This document shows, piece by piece, positions 1-7,762 of a DNA stretch of 64,000 nt. The notes under the pieces are model-generated. The model saw only the letters and a program-made list of their open reading frames with translations. It was not told where the DNA came from and did not search any database. Origin of the DNA: JAXHMB01 sp034521755 (GTDB lineage Bacteria; Bacteroidota; Rhodothermia; Balneolales; Balneolaceae); assembly GCA_034521755.1 (NCBI GenBank), contig JAXHMB010000003.1, positions 124,001 through 188,000 of the forward strand. The letters are read 5' to 3'. The stretch's first letter is position 1, and each line of letters starts with the position of its first letter. A program made the translations under genes and the position numbers.

Positions 1-662
1 TTTAGCTGATACTTTGTTTCTTCACCAATCACCCGGTGAAAGTTTCGCACCATCTTGGGATAGGGATGCGGGCCAACGACCGAGCCAATGATATAAAAAG
101 TATCATCTACATTGGTCACCCAGTCGCGGATCGCTTCATTAGTAGCATCTTTTAAGGTTTGGGAACCGCTTTCTACCGACCGTACCTCTGTACCCAGCAG
201 TCGCATGCGATCTACATTAAGCTTTTGACGCTCCATGTCCTCGGCGCCCATATACACAATGCATTTCATGCCAAACTTGGCACAGGCTGTGGCTGTAGCA
301 ACACCGTGCTGACCTGCTCCTGTCTCAGCAATAATCCTGTCTTTACCCATCCTCCGGGCCAGCAAAATCTGTCCAATAGCGTTATTAATTTTATGCGCTC
401 CGGTATGACACAAGTCTTCACGCTTGAGGTAAATTTTAGCCTTCCCATAATAGTCCGTTAGCCGGTTGGCATAAGTAAGCTCGGTGGGCCTTCCTACATA
501 TTCTTTGAGAAGCGAGCGATATTCGTCCCGAAAGGCCTCATCCTGCCAGGCTTTGTCATAAGCTTCTTCAAGTTCTTCAAGTGCAGGTATCAAAATTTCA
601 GGGACAAACTTACCCCCAAACTTTCCAAAATAGCCATCTTTTGTAGGTAAATCGTACTTCAT
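1..662 (-). CDS. trpB: Tryptophan synthase beta subunit, N-terminal part (cut by window edge)
   Basis: Makes L-tryptophan from indole and serine with pyridoxal phosphate, in complex with TrpA. About 220 residues are present, starting MKYDLPTKDGYFGKFGGKFVPE; the gene runs off the left edge and lacks its C-terminal half here. The stretch HTGAHKINNA around residues 87-95 carries the PLP-binding lysine (Lys91), and GAGQHGVATA follows, both diagnostic of TrpB. The start codon overlaps the trpF stop codon in an ATGA arrangement, so the two are translationally coupled. It is the last visible gene of the trp operon; trpA would be expected next, outside the window. Confidence 0.97.
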   Translation of the reverse strand, partial: MKYDLPTKDGYFGKFGGKFVPEILIPALEELEEAYDKAWQDEAFRDEYRSLLKEYVGRPTELTYANRLTDYYGKAKIYLKREDLCHTGAHKINNAIGQILLARRMGKDRIIAETGAGQHGVATATACAKFGMKCIVYMGAEDMERQKLNVDRMRLLGTEVRSVESGSQTLKDATNEAIRDWVTNVDDTFYIIGSVVGPHPYPKMVRNFHRVIGEETKYQL

Positions 663-1333
663 AGAGTCCCCATTTCTTGTTCTTCCCAAATGTCACGCAT
701 TTCATCCATAAACTGTTCAACTTTATCAAAATCTTTCACGCCCGGCTCACTTTCCAATCCACTGGATAAATCTATCGCATATGGATGAACCGATTTACAA
801 GCTTCGCGTATGTTCCCGGGATTCAAACCGCCTGACAAGAAAAATGGCATCCCGCTGGTAATCTCTTCCAATAAAGACCAGTCAAAGGATTGACCGGTAC
901 CGCCCCACTGTCCATCTACTTCTGTATCGAAAAGAAGGTAATCAACTACGGACAAGTAGGGCTGAATTTTATCTTCTAAATCGGCCGAAGTATTTGTTTT
1001 TCGAACGTGGATAGCTTTGATGACCGGCTTCTCAACCAGCTCACAGTATTCGGGTGATTCATTGCCATGAAGCTGCACCAAATCAACACCGGTCTGCCGG
1101 GCAATCATATTCAAATCGTCCAGCGGCTGATTCACAAACACGCCCACACATTCGGGTCCCTCAATCCAGTTGATAATAGCACCCGCTTCAGCCGGAGTGA
1201 CAAATCTTGGGCTCTCTTCATAAAAAATAAACCCGAGGTAGTGAGCCAATGCTCCGGAAACAAAACGGGCATCTTCCAGTGAGGTCAATCCACAAATCTT
1301 AACTTTGCTGCGTTCTTCTTCGTTTGCAAACAT
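659..1333 (-). CDS. trpF: Phosphoribosylanthranilate isomerase
   Basis: Third step of the tryptophan branch: Amadori rearrangement of phosphoribosylanthranilate to CdRP. The protein has 224 residues, a normal length for a single-domain TIM barrel. KICGL near the start supplies the catalytic cysteine (Cys14) and LLFDT the catalytic aspartate (about 136). GGTG (144-147), LSGGLNP (166-172) and DLSSGLES (188-195) form the phosphate-binding loops. It lies 25 nt after trpC and overlaps trpB by 4 nt. The first ten residues (MFANEEERSK) precede the usual family start, so a slightly later start is possible but there is no better ATG. Confidence 0.96.
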   Translation of the reverse strand: MFANEEERSKVKICGLTSLEDARFVSGALAHYLGFIFYEESPRFVTPAEAGAIINWIEGPECVGVFVNQPLDDLNMIARQTGVDLVQLHGNESPEYCELVEKPVIKAIHVRKTNTSADLEDKIQPYLSVVDYLLFDTEVDGQWGGTGQSFDWSLLEEITSGMPFFLSGGLNPGNIREACKSVHPYAIDLSSGLESEPGVKDFDKVEQFMDEMRDIWEEQEMGTL

Positions 1334-1358
1334 ATGTTTAAGTCATCCTAAAATTGGT

Positions 1359-2180
1359 TTAGGATTGTTTAGTTCGTTCTTTATTAATTAACTGTTCTAA
1401 TTTACTGAGCATGTTGTCTACCGCCTGTCCGGGATTATCCTGACGCATGAAAAATTCTCCAATCAGCGCTGCATGGACATGGTTATCAAATAGAAATTGT
1501 AAATCCTCTGCACTATTTAATCCACTTTCTGAAACTAAAATAGTTCCTTCAGAAGCTTTTTTAAGTATATCTATACCCCGGTGAAGGTCAACCTCAAAGT
1601 TATGAAGATCACGATTATTAGCACCAAGAATGTTAACATATTCAAAATTCACAAGGTTCAGATCTTCCTCAGAATAACATTCTACCAGACAATCCAAACC
1701 TATTTCACTTGCTGCATGATGCAGCTCCTGAAGCTGGTGTCCATCAGTAATGGAAGCAATCAATAAAACAGCATCTGCACCATAAGCCCGTGCTTCTTTT
1801 ATTTGATATGGATCAACAATAAAGTCTTTGCGCAACAATGGGATAGAAACTTCATTAGATGCTATTTTAAGATATTCCAGGCTACCTTTAAATGCAGGTT
1901 CATCGGTTAAGACTGACACAGCCGAGGCCCCGCCCTTTTGATACTGATTCGCAATCTTTTGTGGGTCAAAATCATTTCTGATCAACCCTTTTGAGGGTGA
2001 CGCTTTTTTAATTTCAGCAATAATAGCTACAGAATCAGATTGAGAAAGCGCATCGGCAAAAGAACGTCGGTCTCTTTCATAATCTTCAAAAGATTCAAGA
2101 TCCTTAAACGTCGTTTTTTGCTTCCGCTTTTTTAGGTCGGTGCGGGTTTGTTCTACAATTTGATCAAGTATCGTAGCCAT
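1359..2180 (-). CDS. trpC: Indole-3-glycerol phosphate synthase
   Basis: Converts CdRP to indole-3-glycerol phosphate. The 273-residue TIM barrel has the family signature AEIKKASPSKG (55-65), with the substrate-binding lysine, and LLRKDFIVD (115-123), with the catalytic lysine. ILGANNRDL and VSESG follow in the second half. It is a stand-alone enzyme, not fused to TrpF as in enterobacteria. Only one base separates its ATG from the trpD stop codon, which indicates tight coupling within the trp operon. Confidence 0.97.
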   Translation of the reverse strand: MATILDQIVEQTRTDLKKRKQKTTFKDLESFEDYERDRRSFADALSQSDSVAIIAEIKKASPSKGLIRNDFDPQKIANQYQKGGASAVSVLTDEPAFKGSLEYLKIASNEVSIPLLRKDFIVDPYQIKEARAYGADAVLLIASITDGHQLQELHHAASEIGLDCLVECYSEEDLNLVNFEYVNILGANNRDLHNFEVDLHRGIDILKKASEGTILVSESGLNSAEDLQFLFDNHVHAALIGEFFMRQDNPGQAVDNMLSKLEQLINKERTKQS

Positions 2181-2181
2181 C

Positions 2182-3222
2182 TCAGTTAGAAATCTCCATT
2201 ACATCATTCGTAGCTTCGCTCATTTTCTCAAGTGCCTTCATCGCAGCGCCGGAATCAACACTTTCTACAGCCATTTCCTTGGCCTGTTCTAAACTGTCTG
2301 ATTTCCCGGAGACGTGAATACCAAAGGTGGCGTTTAACAGTACGATATTTCGTTGTGCTTCGGTAGCCTTCCCCTGCATAATAGAACGGATTATGTCAGC
2401 ATTAAAGAAAGCATCTCCGCCCTGCAGCTGCTGCAGGCTTACGGGTCCAAATCCAAGCGTAGCCGGATCAAAAGGCGGGTGTTCAGTCACCTTGTCGCCT
2501 TTTAACTCATATAAAAACGTGGGGGCACTCAGACTAAATTCATCCAACCCATCACGACCATGAACGCTGAAAACATGCTCTGTGTCCAGATTTGCCAATA
2601 TTTCAGCAATTTGTCGAGAGGTCCTCTTGTCAAAAGCTCCTACCACCTGGCGCTTCACTCCGGCCGGATTCAACAGCGGACCCATCGTATTGAAAAAAGA
2701 CCGTATACCCAGCACCTGTCGAGCAGGCATCACATGTTTCATAGCCGGGTGAAATTGTGGAGCAAACATGAAGGCCATCCCGGTTTCATCAAATACTTTT
2801 TCAATCTGCTTTTTATGCAATGTGGCAACAATATCCAGTGCCTCCAATACATCGGCACTGCCACTCTTGCTGGAAATGCTCCTGTTGCCGTGCTTTAATA
2901 CCGGAATCCCGGCACCTGCAACTACAAACATCGACGCTGTAGAAATGTTAAAGGTCCCTGAACCGTCTCCGCCCGTGCCGCATAAATCGACTGCACCGGT
3001 CACATCCACATCCGGACTAATGGCTGCATCGCGCATCACACGAACAAAGGTTGTAAGCTCCTGTATGGTTTCTCCTTTGGCACGCATGGCAATCAGAAAG
3101 GCGGTAGTCTGCTCTACACCTACCTCACCCTCAATGATGGATTCAAGGGCTTTTTGAGCCTCTTCCGGCGTTAAATCCTTTCGATCTGCCAATTTTTCAA
3201 GTATGTCTTTAATATCTGTCAT
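2182..3222 (-). CDS. trpD: Anthranilate phosphoribosyltransferase
   Basis: Transfers phosphoribose from PRPP to anthranilate. The 346 residues match the family. CGTGGDGSGTFNIST (81-95) is the PRPP pyrophosphate-binding glycine loop, and KHGNRSISSKSGSADVLEAL (about 110-129) is the second signature. It is not fused to TrpG, unlike in E. coli; trpG is the separate gene just upstream, 14 nt away. Cytosolic homodimer in known examples. Confidence 0.97.
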   Translation of the reverse strand: MTDIKDILEKLADRKDLTPEEAQKALESIIEGEVGVEQTTAFLIAMRAKGETIQELTTFVRVMRDAAISPDVDVTGAVDLCGTGGDGSGTFNISTASMFVVAGAGIPVLKHGNRSISSKSGSADVLEALDIVATLHKKQIEKVFDETGMAFMFAPQFHPAMKHVMPARQVLGIRSFFNTMGPLLNPAGVKRQVVGAFDKRTSRQIAEILANLDTEHVFSVHGRDGLDEFSLSAPTFLYELKGDKVTEHPPFDPATLGFGPVSLQQLQGGDAFFNADIIRSIMQGKATEAQRNIVLLNATFGIHVSGKSDSLEQAKEMAVESVDSGAAMKALEKMSEATNDVMEISN

Positions 3223-3236
3223 AAGTATAAACTCTG

Positions 3237-3803
3237 TTATTGTTTGAGCCAGTTTTCAATAATTTTGGGACCCTCAGTTGTTAAAATGCTTTCAGGATGA
3301 AATTGTATTCCCTCAATTGGAAATTCTCGATGCCGGACCCCCATAACAACTTCCTCATCATCACTCGTTGCTGTTACCTCCAGCTCATCGGGAATCGAGT
3401 TTGGATCAAGCACTAACGAATGATAACGGGTAGCGATAAAATCCTCATCAACCAGATTAAAGACGCACTTTCCATCATGCTTTACAGTTGAAGTTTTACC
3501 ATGCATAAGTTTTGGAGCGTACACTACCTTACCGCCAAACACTTCGCCAATAGCCTGATGTCCAAGACAAACACCTAAAATAGGCTTCTCTTTGCCAAAC
3601 TCTTTGATTACTTCTTTAGTGATACCGGCTTCAGAGGGGCGGCCGGGACCGGGTGAAATAAGAATTTTGTCAGGATTTAACTCCCGGATTTCCTCTATGG
3701 TCATAGCATCATTGCGAATGACTTTATAGTCATCGGTATGAGCAGCAACCAAATGTACCAGGTTGTAAGTGAATGAATCGTAATTATCAATTATTAAAAT
3801 CAT
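3237..3803 (-). CDS. trpG: Anthranilate synthase glutamine amidotransferase subunit
   Basis: Class I glutamine amidotransferase that supplies ammonia to TrpE. The 188 residues contain the oxyanion loop SPGPGRPSEAG (50-60), the nucleophile in GVCLGHQ (Cys79) and the catalytic pair in FHPES (His169, Glu171). All triad residues are present. As in other bacteria the same protein might also serve PabB, but its place in the trp operon favours TrpG. It is separated from the upstream trpS by about 90 nt filled by a palindromic repeat, the only sizeable gap in the operon. Confidence 0.95.
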   Translation of the reverse strand: MILIIDNYDSFTYNLVHLVAAHTDDYKVIRNDAMTIEEIRELNPDKILISPGPGRPSEAGITKEVIKEFGKEKPILGVCLGHQAIGEVFGGKVVYAPKLMHGKTSTVKHDGKCVFNLVDEDFIATRYHSLVLDPNSIPDELEVTATSDDEEVVMGVRHREFPIEGIQFHPESILTTEGPKIIENWLKQ

Positions 3804-3807
3804 GTTT

Positions 3808-3895
3808 ATAAAACGCAGATAACACGGATAAAGCGGGTTTTAAAAGTATATTTTATCTGTGAACATTTGTTTAATCTGCGTTATCCGTGTTCCAT
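3808..3895. repeat. Dispersed palindromic repeat, family A, copy 1
   Basis: An imperfect inverted repeat built from tandem-like units of the type CGCAGATAACACGGAT on the left and AATCTGCGTTATCCGTGTTCC on the right. Its right end is the exact reverse complement, over about 22 nt, of the left end of the copy near 8600. The left terminus is partly decayed. It fills the gap between trpS and trpG, and its right terminus touches the trpS stop codon. In the transcript it would fold into a long hairpin inside the operon and could affect polarity or mRNA stability (inference). Confidence 0.75.
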
Positions 3896-4879
3896 TTAGT
3901 AGTTAAAATTTCTGAGGATTCCGGTGGCTTCGCGAATAGGCTCCATTACCGTTTCAGCGCGTTCACGGGCTTTTTTACCTCCCTCTTTTAATACATCCAT
4001 CACATAATCCAAATCCCGTTCAAGTTCTTTTCGCTTATCACGAGCTTCGGCAAAATAGTCTTCAATCATTCCCAGAAGTTCTTTCTTTGCATGTCCGTAA
4101 CCATAGCCCCCCTCCCGGTACTTGCCGGCAATTTCTTCCTGAGTCTTTTTATCAGCAAACAGCTTAATGAGAGCAAATACATTGCAGCTGTCAGGATCTT
4201 TAGGCTCTTCCAGAGGTGTAGAATCCGTCTCAATGGACATGACTTTCTTTTTAAGCACTTTCCCTTCATCAAAAATACCGATGGTATTACCGTAAGACTT
4301 GCTCATTTTACGTCCATCTATGCCCGGCACAACGGCTACCGATTCCACAATATGCTCTTCGGGAATTTTCAACAGTTCCTTGCCATAATTGTGGTTCACC
4401 TTCCCGGCCAGATCACGGCAAATTTCAATATTCTGCTTTTGATCCTGTCCTACCGGCACGAGATCTGAGTTATAAATCAAAATATCGGCAGCCTGCAAAA
4501 TAGGATACGTAAATAGCCCAATATTGGGACTCAGTCCCTGGGCCACCTTATCCTTGTAGGCTACTCCTTTTTCCATGAGGCTGACCGGACAGAAAGTGCC
4601 TAAAATCCAGGCCAGTTCGGTTACCTGCGGCACATCACTTTGTGCAAAGAACGTGCACTTATCAGGGTCTAGTCCCAGAGCCAGGTAATCCAAGGCAATG
4701 TCAATGCTGTTCTGGTGGATTTGCTCACCCTCATTTATGGATGTAAGAGAATGATAGTTAGCTATAAAGTAAAACGCATCACCTTCTTCCTGCATGGCAA
4801 TGTGCTGTCGTATAGCACCAAAATAATTGCCAAGGTGCAATTTACCTGAAGGTGTTATTCCCGATAAAATGGTTTTCAT
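3896..4879 (-). CDS. trpS: Tryptophanyl-tRNA synthetase, embedded in the trp operon
   Basis: Class I aminoacyl-tRNA synthetase that charges tRNA-Trp. The 327 residues begin MKTILSGITPSGKLHLGNY, where the HIGH-type motif is GKLHLGN, and KMSKS lies at 191-195 (DGRKMSKSYGN). PVGQDQKQ is the usual ATP/adenylate-site motif. It sits between trpE (4 nt downstream of its stop) and trpG. It is therefore transcribed behind the Trp-codon leader and attenuator, which would tie synthetase supply to tRNA-Trp charging. No other trpS is visible in the window. Confidence 0.97.
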   Translation of the reverse strand: MKTILSGITPSGKLHLGNYFGAIRQHIAMQEEGDAFYFIANYHSLTSINEGEQIHQNSIDIALDYLALGLDPDKCTFFAQSDVPQVTELAWILGTFCPVSLMEKGVAYKDKVAQGLSPNIGLFTYPILQAADILIYNSDLVPVGQDQKQNIEICRDLAGKVNHNYGKELLKIPEEHIVESVAVVPGIDGRKMSKSYGNTIGIFDEGKVLKKKVMSIETDSTPLEEPKDPDSCNVFALIKLFADKKTQEEIAGKYREGGYGYGHAKKELLGMIEDYFAEARDKRKELERDLDYVMDVLKEGGKKARERAETVMEPIREATGILRNFNY

Positions 4880-4883
4880 ATAT

Positions 4884-6347
4884 CTATTTTATTTCTAGAG
4901 CAACACTCAGTGATTCCACCAATGCTGCTGCTTTATTTCTGGTTTCTTCAAATTCTTTTTCAGGATCGCTATCAGCTACAATACCGGCCCCCGCCTGAAT
5001 ATAAATCTTATCATCGGTAACTACCATTGTACGAATAGCAATACAAGTATCCATGTTACCGGAAAAGTCAAAATAACCCACCGCTCCGGCATAGGGTCCG
5101 CGCTTGGTAGGTTCCAGCTCATCGATAATCTCCATAGCCCTTATTTTAGGGGCACCGCTTACCGTTCCCGCCGGAAAGCACTGCATGAGTGCATCCACTG
5201 ATGTTTGATCTTCAGCAAGCTCACCCTTTATATCAGAGACGATATGCATAACGTGCGAATAACGCTCAATATCCTGGCTGCGAACCGGCCTTACAGAACC
5301 GGATTTACAAACGCGGGATAAGTCATTGCGGCCAAGGTCTACAAGCATTACGTGTTCTGCAATTTCTTTGGGATCATTCAATAAATCTTCTTCAAACTGC
5401 TGATCTTCTTCCGGTGTCTTCCCTCTGGGACGAGTACCTGCAATGGGCAGCAACTCAGCGGTATCATCCTGAACCCGTACCAACACTTCGGGCGAAGAAC
5501 CTACCAGCCCAAAATCTCCAAATTCAAGATAAAACAAATATGGCGATGGGTTCACCATGCGCAGCGCACGGTATAGCATAAATCGGTCGCCTTCAAAATT
5601 AGTCTGGAAACGCTGGGAGAGTACTACCTGAAAAATATCCCCTTCATAAATATAATCTTTGGCCTTATTGACAATCTCTTCAAACCGGGATTGCTCAATA
5701 TTGCTTTTCATAGCTTCAGGATTTAGCAAAAACGTGCCTTTGCTATGCTGCGAACTGTATACCTGTGCTTCCATATCATCCAGGCTTTGCTGTGCCGATT
5801 CATAGGCAGTATCCGGGTTGGCTAACTCATCATTAAAAATGGTCTTAATGATAATGACCTGCTGCTTCACGTGATCAAAAGCATAGATCTCATCATAAAA
5901 AGCCCAGACAGCTTCGGGCAGATGCAGGTCATCATCCGGAACATCCGGCAACTCTTCGATTTGTCGAATAGTGTCATACGAAGAAAAGCCAACCGCTCCT
6001 CCGGTAAGCCTTGGAAGCTCGGGCAGATCAGGTTCTTCATACTGTGTAGTTAATTGCTTAAGAGCTGAAAAGTAATCCTGCAAAAGCTCTTCAGCCGGCT
6101 CTCCACCTTTTTTTAAAGAAACACGGTTTCCATCATATTTTAACACCTGGTAGGGATTTTTGCCCAAAAACGAATAACGGGCAAGCTGCTCACCCCCCTC
6201 TACCGACTCCAACAAAAAGGGGTACTCCGCTCCTTCCCTGATATTCATAAACAAGGATACGGGCGTTAACACATCAGCCATAAGTCTCCGATATACCGGG
6301 ACTGCTGAATATTGACTTGCCAAATTTTTAAACTCTTGCCTGTTCAT
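4884..6347 (-). CDS. trpE: Anthranilate synthase component I
   Basis: Forms anthranilate from chorismate with ammonia from TrpG; first and feedback-controlled enzyme of the pathway. The 487-residue protein has LLES at 45-48, the conserved tryptophan-binding motif of feedback-sensitive TrpE. The chorismate-binding domain carries PIAGTRPRGKTPEED, HVMLVDLGRND and CFPAGTVSGAPKIRAME. It is the first structural gene of the operon. The run of U residues of the attenuator terminator ends only 14 nt before its ATG, so transcription into it depends on antitermination. Confidence 0.97.
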   Translation of the reverse strand: MNRQEFKNLASQYSAVPVYRRLMADVLTPVSLFMNIREGAEYPFLLESVEGGEQLARYSFLGKNPYQVLKYDGNRVSLKKGGEPAEELLQDYFSALKQLTTQYEEPDLPELPRLTGGAVGFSSYDTIRQIEELPDVPDDDLHLPEAVWAFYDEIYAFDHVKQQVIIIKTIFNDELANPDTAYESAQQSLDDMEAQVYSSQHSKGTFLLNPEAMKSNIEQSRFEEIVNKAKDYIYEGDIFQVVLSQRFQTNFEGDRFMLYRALRMVNPSPYLFYLEFGDFGLVGSSPEVLVRVQDDTAELLPIAGTRPRGKTPEEDQQFEEDLLNDPKEIAEHVMLVDLGRNDLSRVCKSGSVRPVRSQDIERYSHVMHIVSDIKGELAEDQTSVDALMQCFPAGTVSGAPKIRAMEIIDELEPTKRGPYAGAVGYFDFSGNMDTCIAIRTMVVTDDKIYIQAGAGIVADSDPEKEFEETRNKAAALVESLSVALEIK

Positions 6348-6361
6348 TGATTGTTATAAAC

Positions 6362-6394
6362 AAAAAAACCCGCTTCCGAAAATCGGACAGCGGG
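6362..6394 (-). terminator. Attenuator terminator of the trp operon
   Basis: On the minus strand the arm CCCGCTgTCCGA pairs with TCGGAAGCGGG around a TTT loop (one bulged G), giving an 11-bp stem followed directly by seven U residues. The 5' arm can instead pair with the segment CAGTGGG (6431-6437) inside the leader ORF over 7 bp (one G-U), which would form the antiterminator. See the leader peptide and the attenuator entries. Confidence 0.9.
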
Positions 6395-6420
6395 TGGAAA
6401 ACATTCTTATTATTAAAACA

Positions 6421-6492
6421 TCACACCTTACCCACTGCACTTGCCTGCTGCCAGTGCCACCAAATAGAAATATGAGTCGTGTGATTTTTCAT
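6421..6492 (-). CDS. trpL: trp operon leader peptide (23 aa, three Trp codons)
   Basis: A short ORF reading MKNHTTHISIWWHW and then QQASAVGKV to a TGA stop. Three of residues 11-14 are Trp (WWHW), against a background in which Trp is rare, and the ORF is placed immediately upstream of the terminator that precedes trpE. It has no clear Shine-Dalgarno sequence, as is common for this group. The role inferred is that of a sensor for charged tRNA-Trp: stalling at the Trp codons decides the downstream RNA fold. The peptide itself need have no function. Confidence 0.88.
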   Translation of the reverse strand: MKNHTTHISIWWHWQQASAVGKV

Positions 6493-6590
6493 TACGATGA
6501 GAAGATAATGCGCAGGCATTCTAAAATCAATAATTTGCCAGTCATTTTTCAAACTATTAACAACTTGAGCCTTTCAGTTTTTTATCTCAA

Positions 6591-6598
6591 TAATTTTG
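6591..6598 (+). promoter_or_regulatory. Putative -7 box (TAATTTTG) for the barrel gene
   Basis: Matches the Bacteroidota housekeeping sigma -7 consensus TAnnTTTG, with a weak TTG element about 24 nt upstream. It lies 16 nt before the ATG of the outer-membrane barrel gene, implying a very short leader. Motif match only. Confidence 0.35.
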
Positions 6599-6613
6599 CC
6601 CTAAACTTAGACT

Positions 6614-7564
6614 ATGCGCCTAAAAAAAATCATCATATACAGCCTGCTGGTTTTATGCTTACCCATTGCCGGTTTATCCCAGGGCTCTGGGTTTGATATA
6701 CTTGTTACCGGACCTAATGCAAGAGCACTGGGGATGAACGGTACAGTTACAGCAACCGCGCTGGGTGCCTCCAGCATATACACCAATCCTGCAAATTTAA
6801 ACTTAGAACAATCTTCAAGTATTTCTGCGGATTACAGCCTCTGGATTGCCGGATTGCGAAACAGTCATTTTGCAGCAAATTTCAAAAAACAACACAGTGC
6901 TATTGCTGTGGGGATCCTAAATTCTCAGGCTGATGATTTCCAGCTCAGAAACAGCCCTCAACCCTCCCAAGGCACGTTTTCAGTAAGCTATCTTTCCATT
7001 GCTGGTGCTTATGCTTACCAGATCAATAATTTTTCTGCCGGTGTAACAGCACAATATCTAAGGGAACAATTTTTGATTAATGACGCCAGCGGATATGCCT
7101 TCAACGCAGGGCTTTCAAGTCAATGGTTTGATAATATTCTTACCCTTTCTACAGCTATCCGAAACCTGGGTGAATTGAGTAAGCTGAATCAACAATCAAC
7201 CAGTTTGCCGACGGAATGGCGTATGGGAGCAAGTACCCATTTTATGGTTTTCGATTCACCTTCTGAAAATAGCTTGCCGGTTGAGCTTATGCTCGCTGCT
7301 GATTATGTCTATCCAATAAATGATGACCATTCAAATACCTCGAATACCTTCATTGATTCCTCTGCTTTCTTCACGCTGAGTCTTGGTGTAACGCTGGCCA
7401 ACACGCTGGATATCTACTCAGGCTATCGAAGTGAGAAATCTGAGCGGCCTTTCAGTTTTGGCACCAGCTTAAATTTAGAGAATATAGGCGTGAGCTATGC
7501 TTTTATACCTTTTAATACCGGCTTTGGCAATGCACACTCTATTGGATTGAGCTATAATTTCTAA
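6614..7564 (+). CDS. PorV/PorQ-like outer-membrane beta-barrel protein
   Basis: A 316-residue protein with a clear signal peptide (MRLKKIIIYSLLVLCLPIAGLSQ) followed by GPNARALGMNGTVTA and SSIYTNPANL. This is the N-terminal pattern of the PorV/PorQ (UPF0164) barrel family of the FCB group. Alternating hydrophobic and polar strands continue to a C-terminal GLSYNF with a terminal aromatic residue, as expected for an outer-membrane barrel. Family members act in type IX secretion, but no other T9SS gene is nearby, so the specific role is unknown. It is divergent from the trp operon and convergent with pssA. Confidence 0.8.
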   Translation: MRLKKIIIYSLLVLCLPIAGLSQGSGFDILVTGPNARALGMNGTVTATALGASSIYTNPANLNLEQSSSISADYSLWIAGLRNSHFAANFKKQHSAIAVGILNSQADDFQLRNSPQPSQGTFSVSYLSIAGAYAYQINNFSAGVTAQYLREQFLINDASGYAFNAGLSSQWFDNILTLSTAIRNLGELSKLNQQSTSLPTEWRMGASTHFMVFDSPSENSLPVELMLAADYVYPINDDHSNTSNTFIDSSAFFTLSLGVTLANTLDIYSGYRSEKSERPFSFGTSLNLENIGVSYAFIPFNTGFGNAHSIGLSYNF

Positions 7565-7598
7565 TTTAAGGACGCCAAGAATAGACTAAATGCAAGAA

Positions 7599-7741
7599 GG
7601 CTTTGCAAAACCCAGTGTCATTGCGAATGGAGCGAATGAAATGAGCAAAATGCGGCAATCTCCAAATTGCAGGGATCGCCACGCCCTGAAAAATCTCAGG
7701 GCTCGCGATGACAATTTCAAATGGTGTAGTTTTACAAAGCC
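7599..7741. repeat. Nested inverted-repeat element
   Basis: Two nested palindromes. The outer arms GGCTTTGCAAAAC (7599-7611) and GTTTTACAAAGCC (7729-7741) are inverted with one mismatch. The inner element runs from TGTCATTGCG (7616) to CGCGATGACA (ending 7713) and contains CGGCAATCTC and GGGATCGCCACGCC. The inner sequence looks like the widespread 'TGTCATTGCGAG...CAATCTC...GATCGCC...GCGATGACA' intergenic repeat of environmental bacteria (recollection, not searched). It lies between the convergent barrel gene and pssA, where it could also act as a two-way transcript end. Confidence 0.75.
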
Positions 7742-7762
7742 CTCTGTAAATAAGAATGCAGG

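Larger units (their letters stand above)
6362..6492 (-). promoter_or_regulatory. Ribosome-mediated tryptophan attenuator (leader region)
   Basis: All parts of a classical attenuator are in order on the minus strand. They are a 23-codon leader ORF with Trp codons at 6451-6462, and segment 1 (6453-6457) pairing with segment 2 (6437-6441; GCACT with AGTGC, or the overlapping CACTG with CAGTG). Segment 2 (CAGTGGG, 6431-6437) pairs with segment 3 (CCCGCTG, 6388-6394), and segment 3 with segment 4 forms the terminator. A ribosome stalled at the Trp codons covers segment 1, frees segment 2 to pair with 3 and lets RNA polymerase continue into trpE. I could not identify a convincing promoter upstream. 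Confidence 0.88.

Noticed and set aside
6362..6492. T-box or TRAP-type control of the trp operon
   Set aside because: No T-box core sequence (AGGGUGGNACCGCG-like) and no series of GAG/UAG repeats are present; the Trp-codon leader with alternative stems explains the region.
7599..7741. CRISPR or an insertion sequence at the nested palindrome
   Set aside because: There is no repeated spacer structure and no transposase frame; it is a short non-coding inverted repeat.
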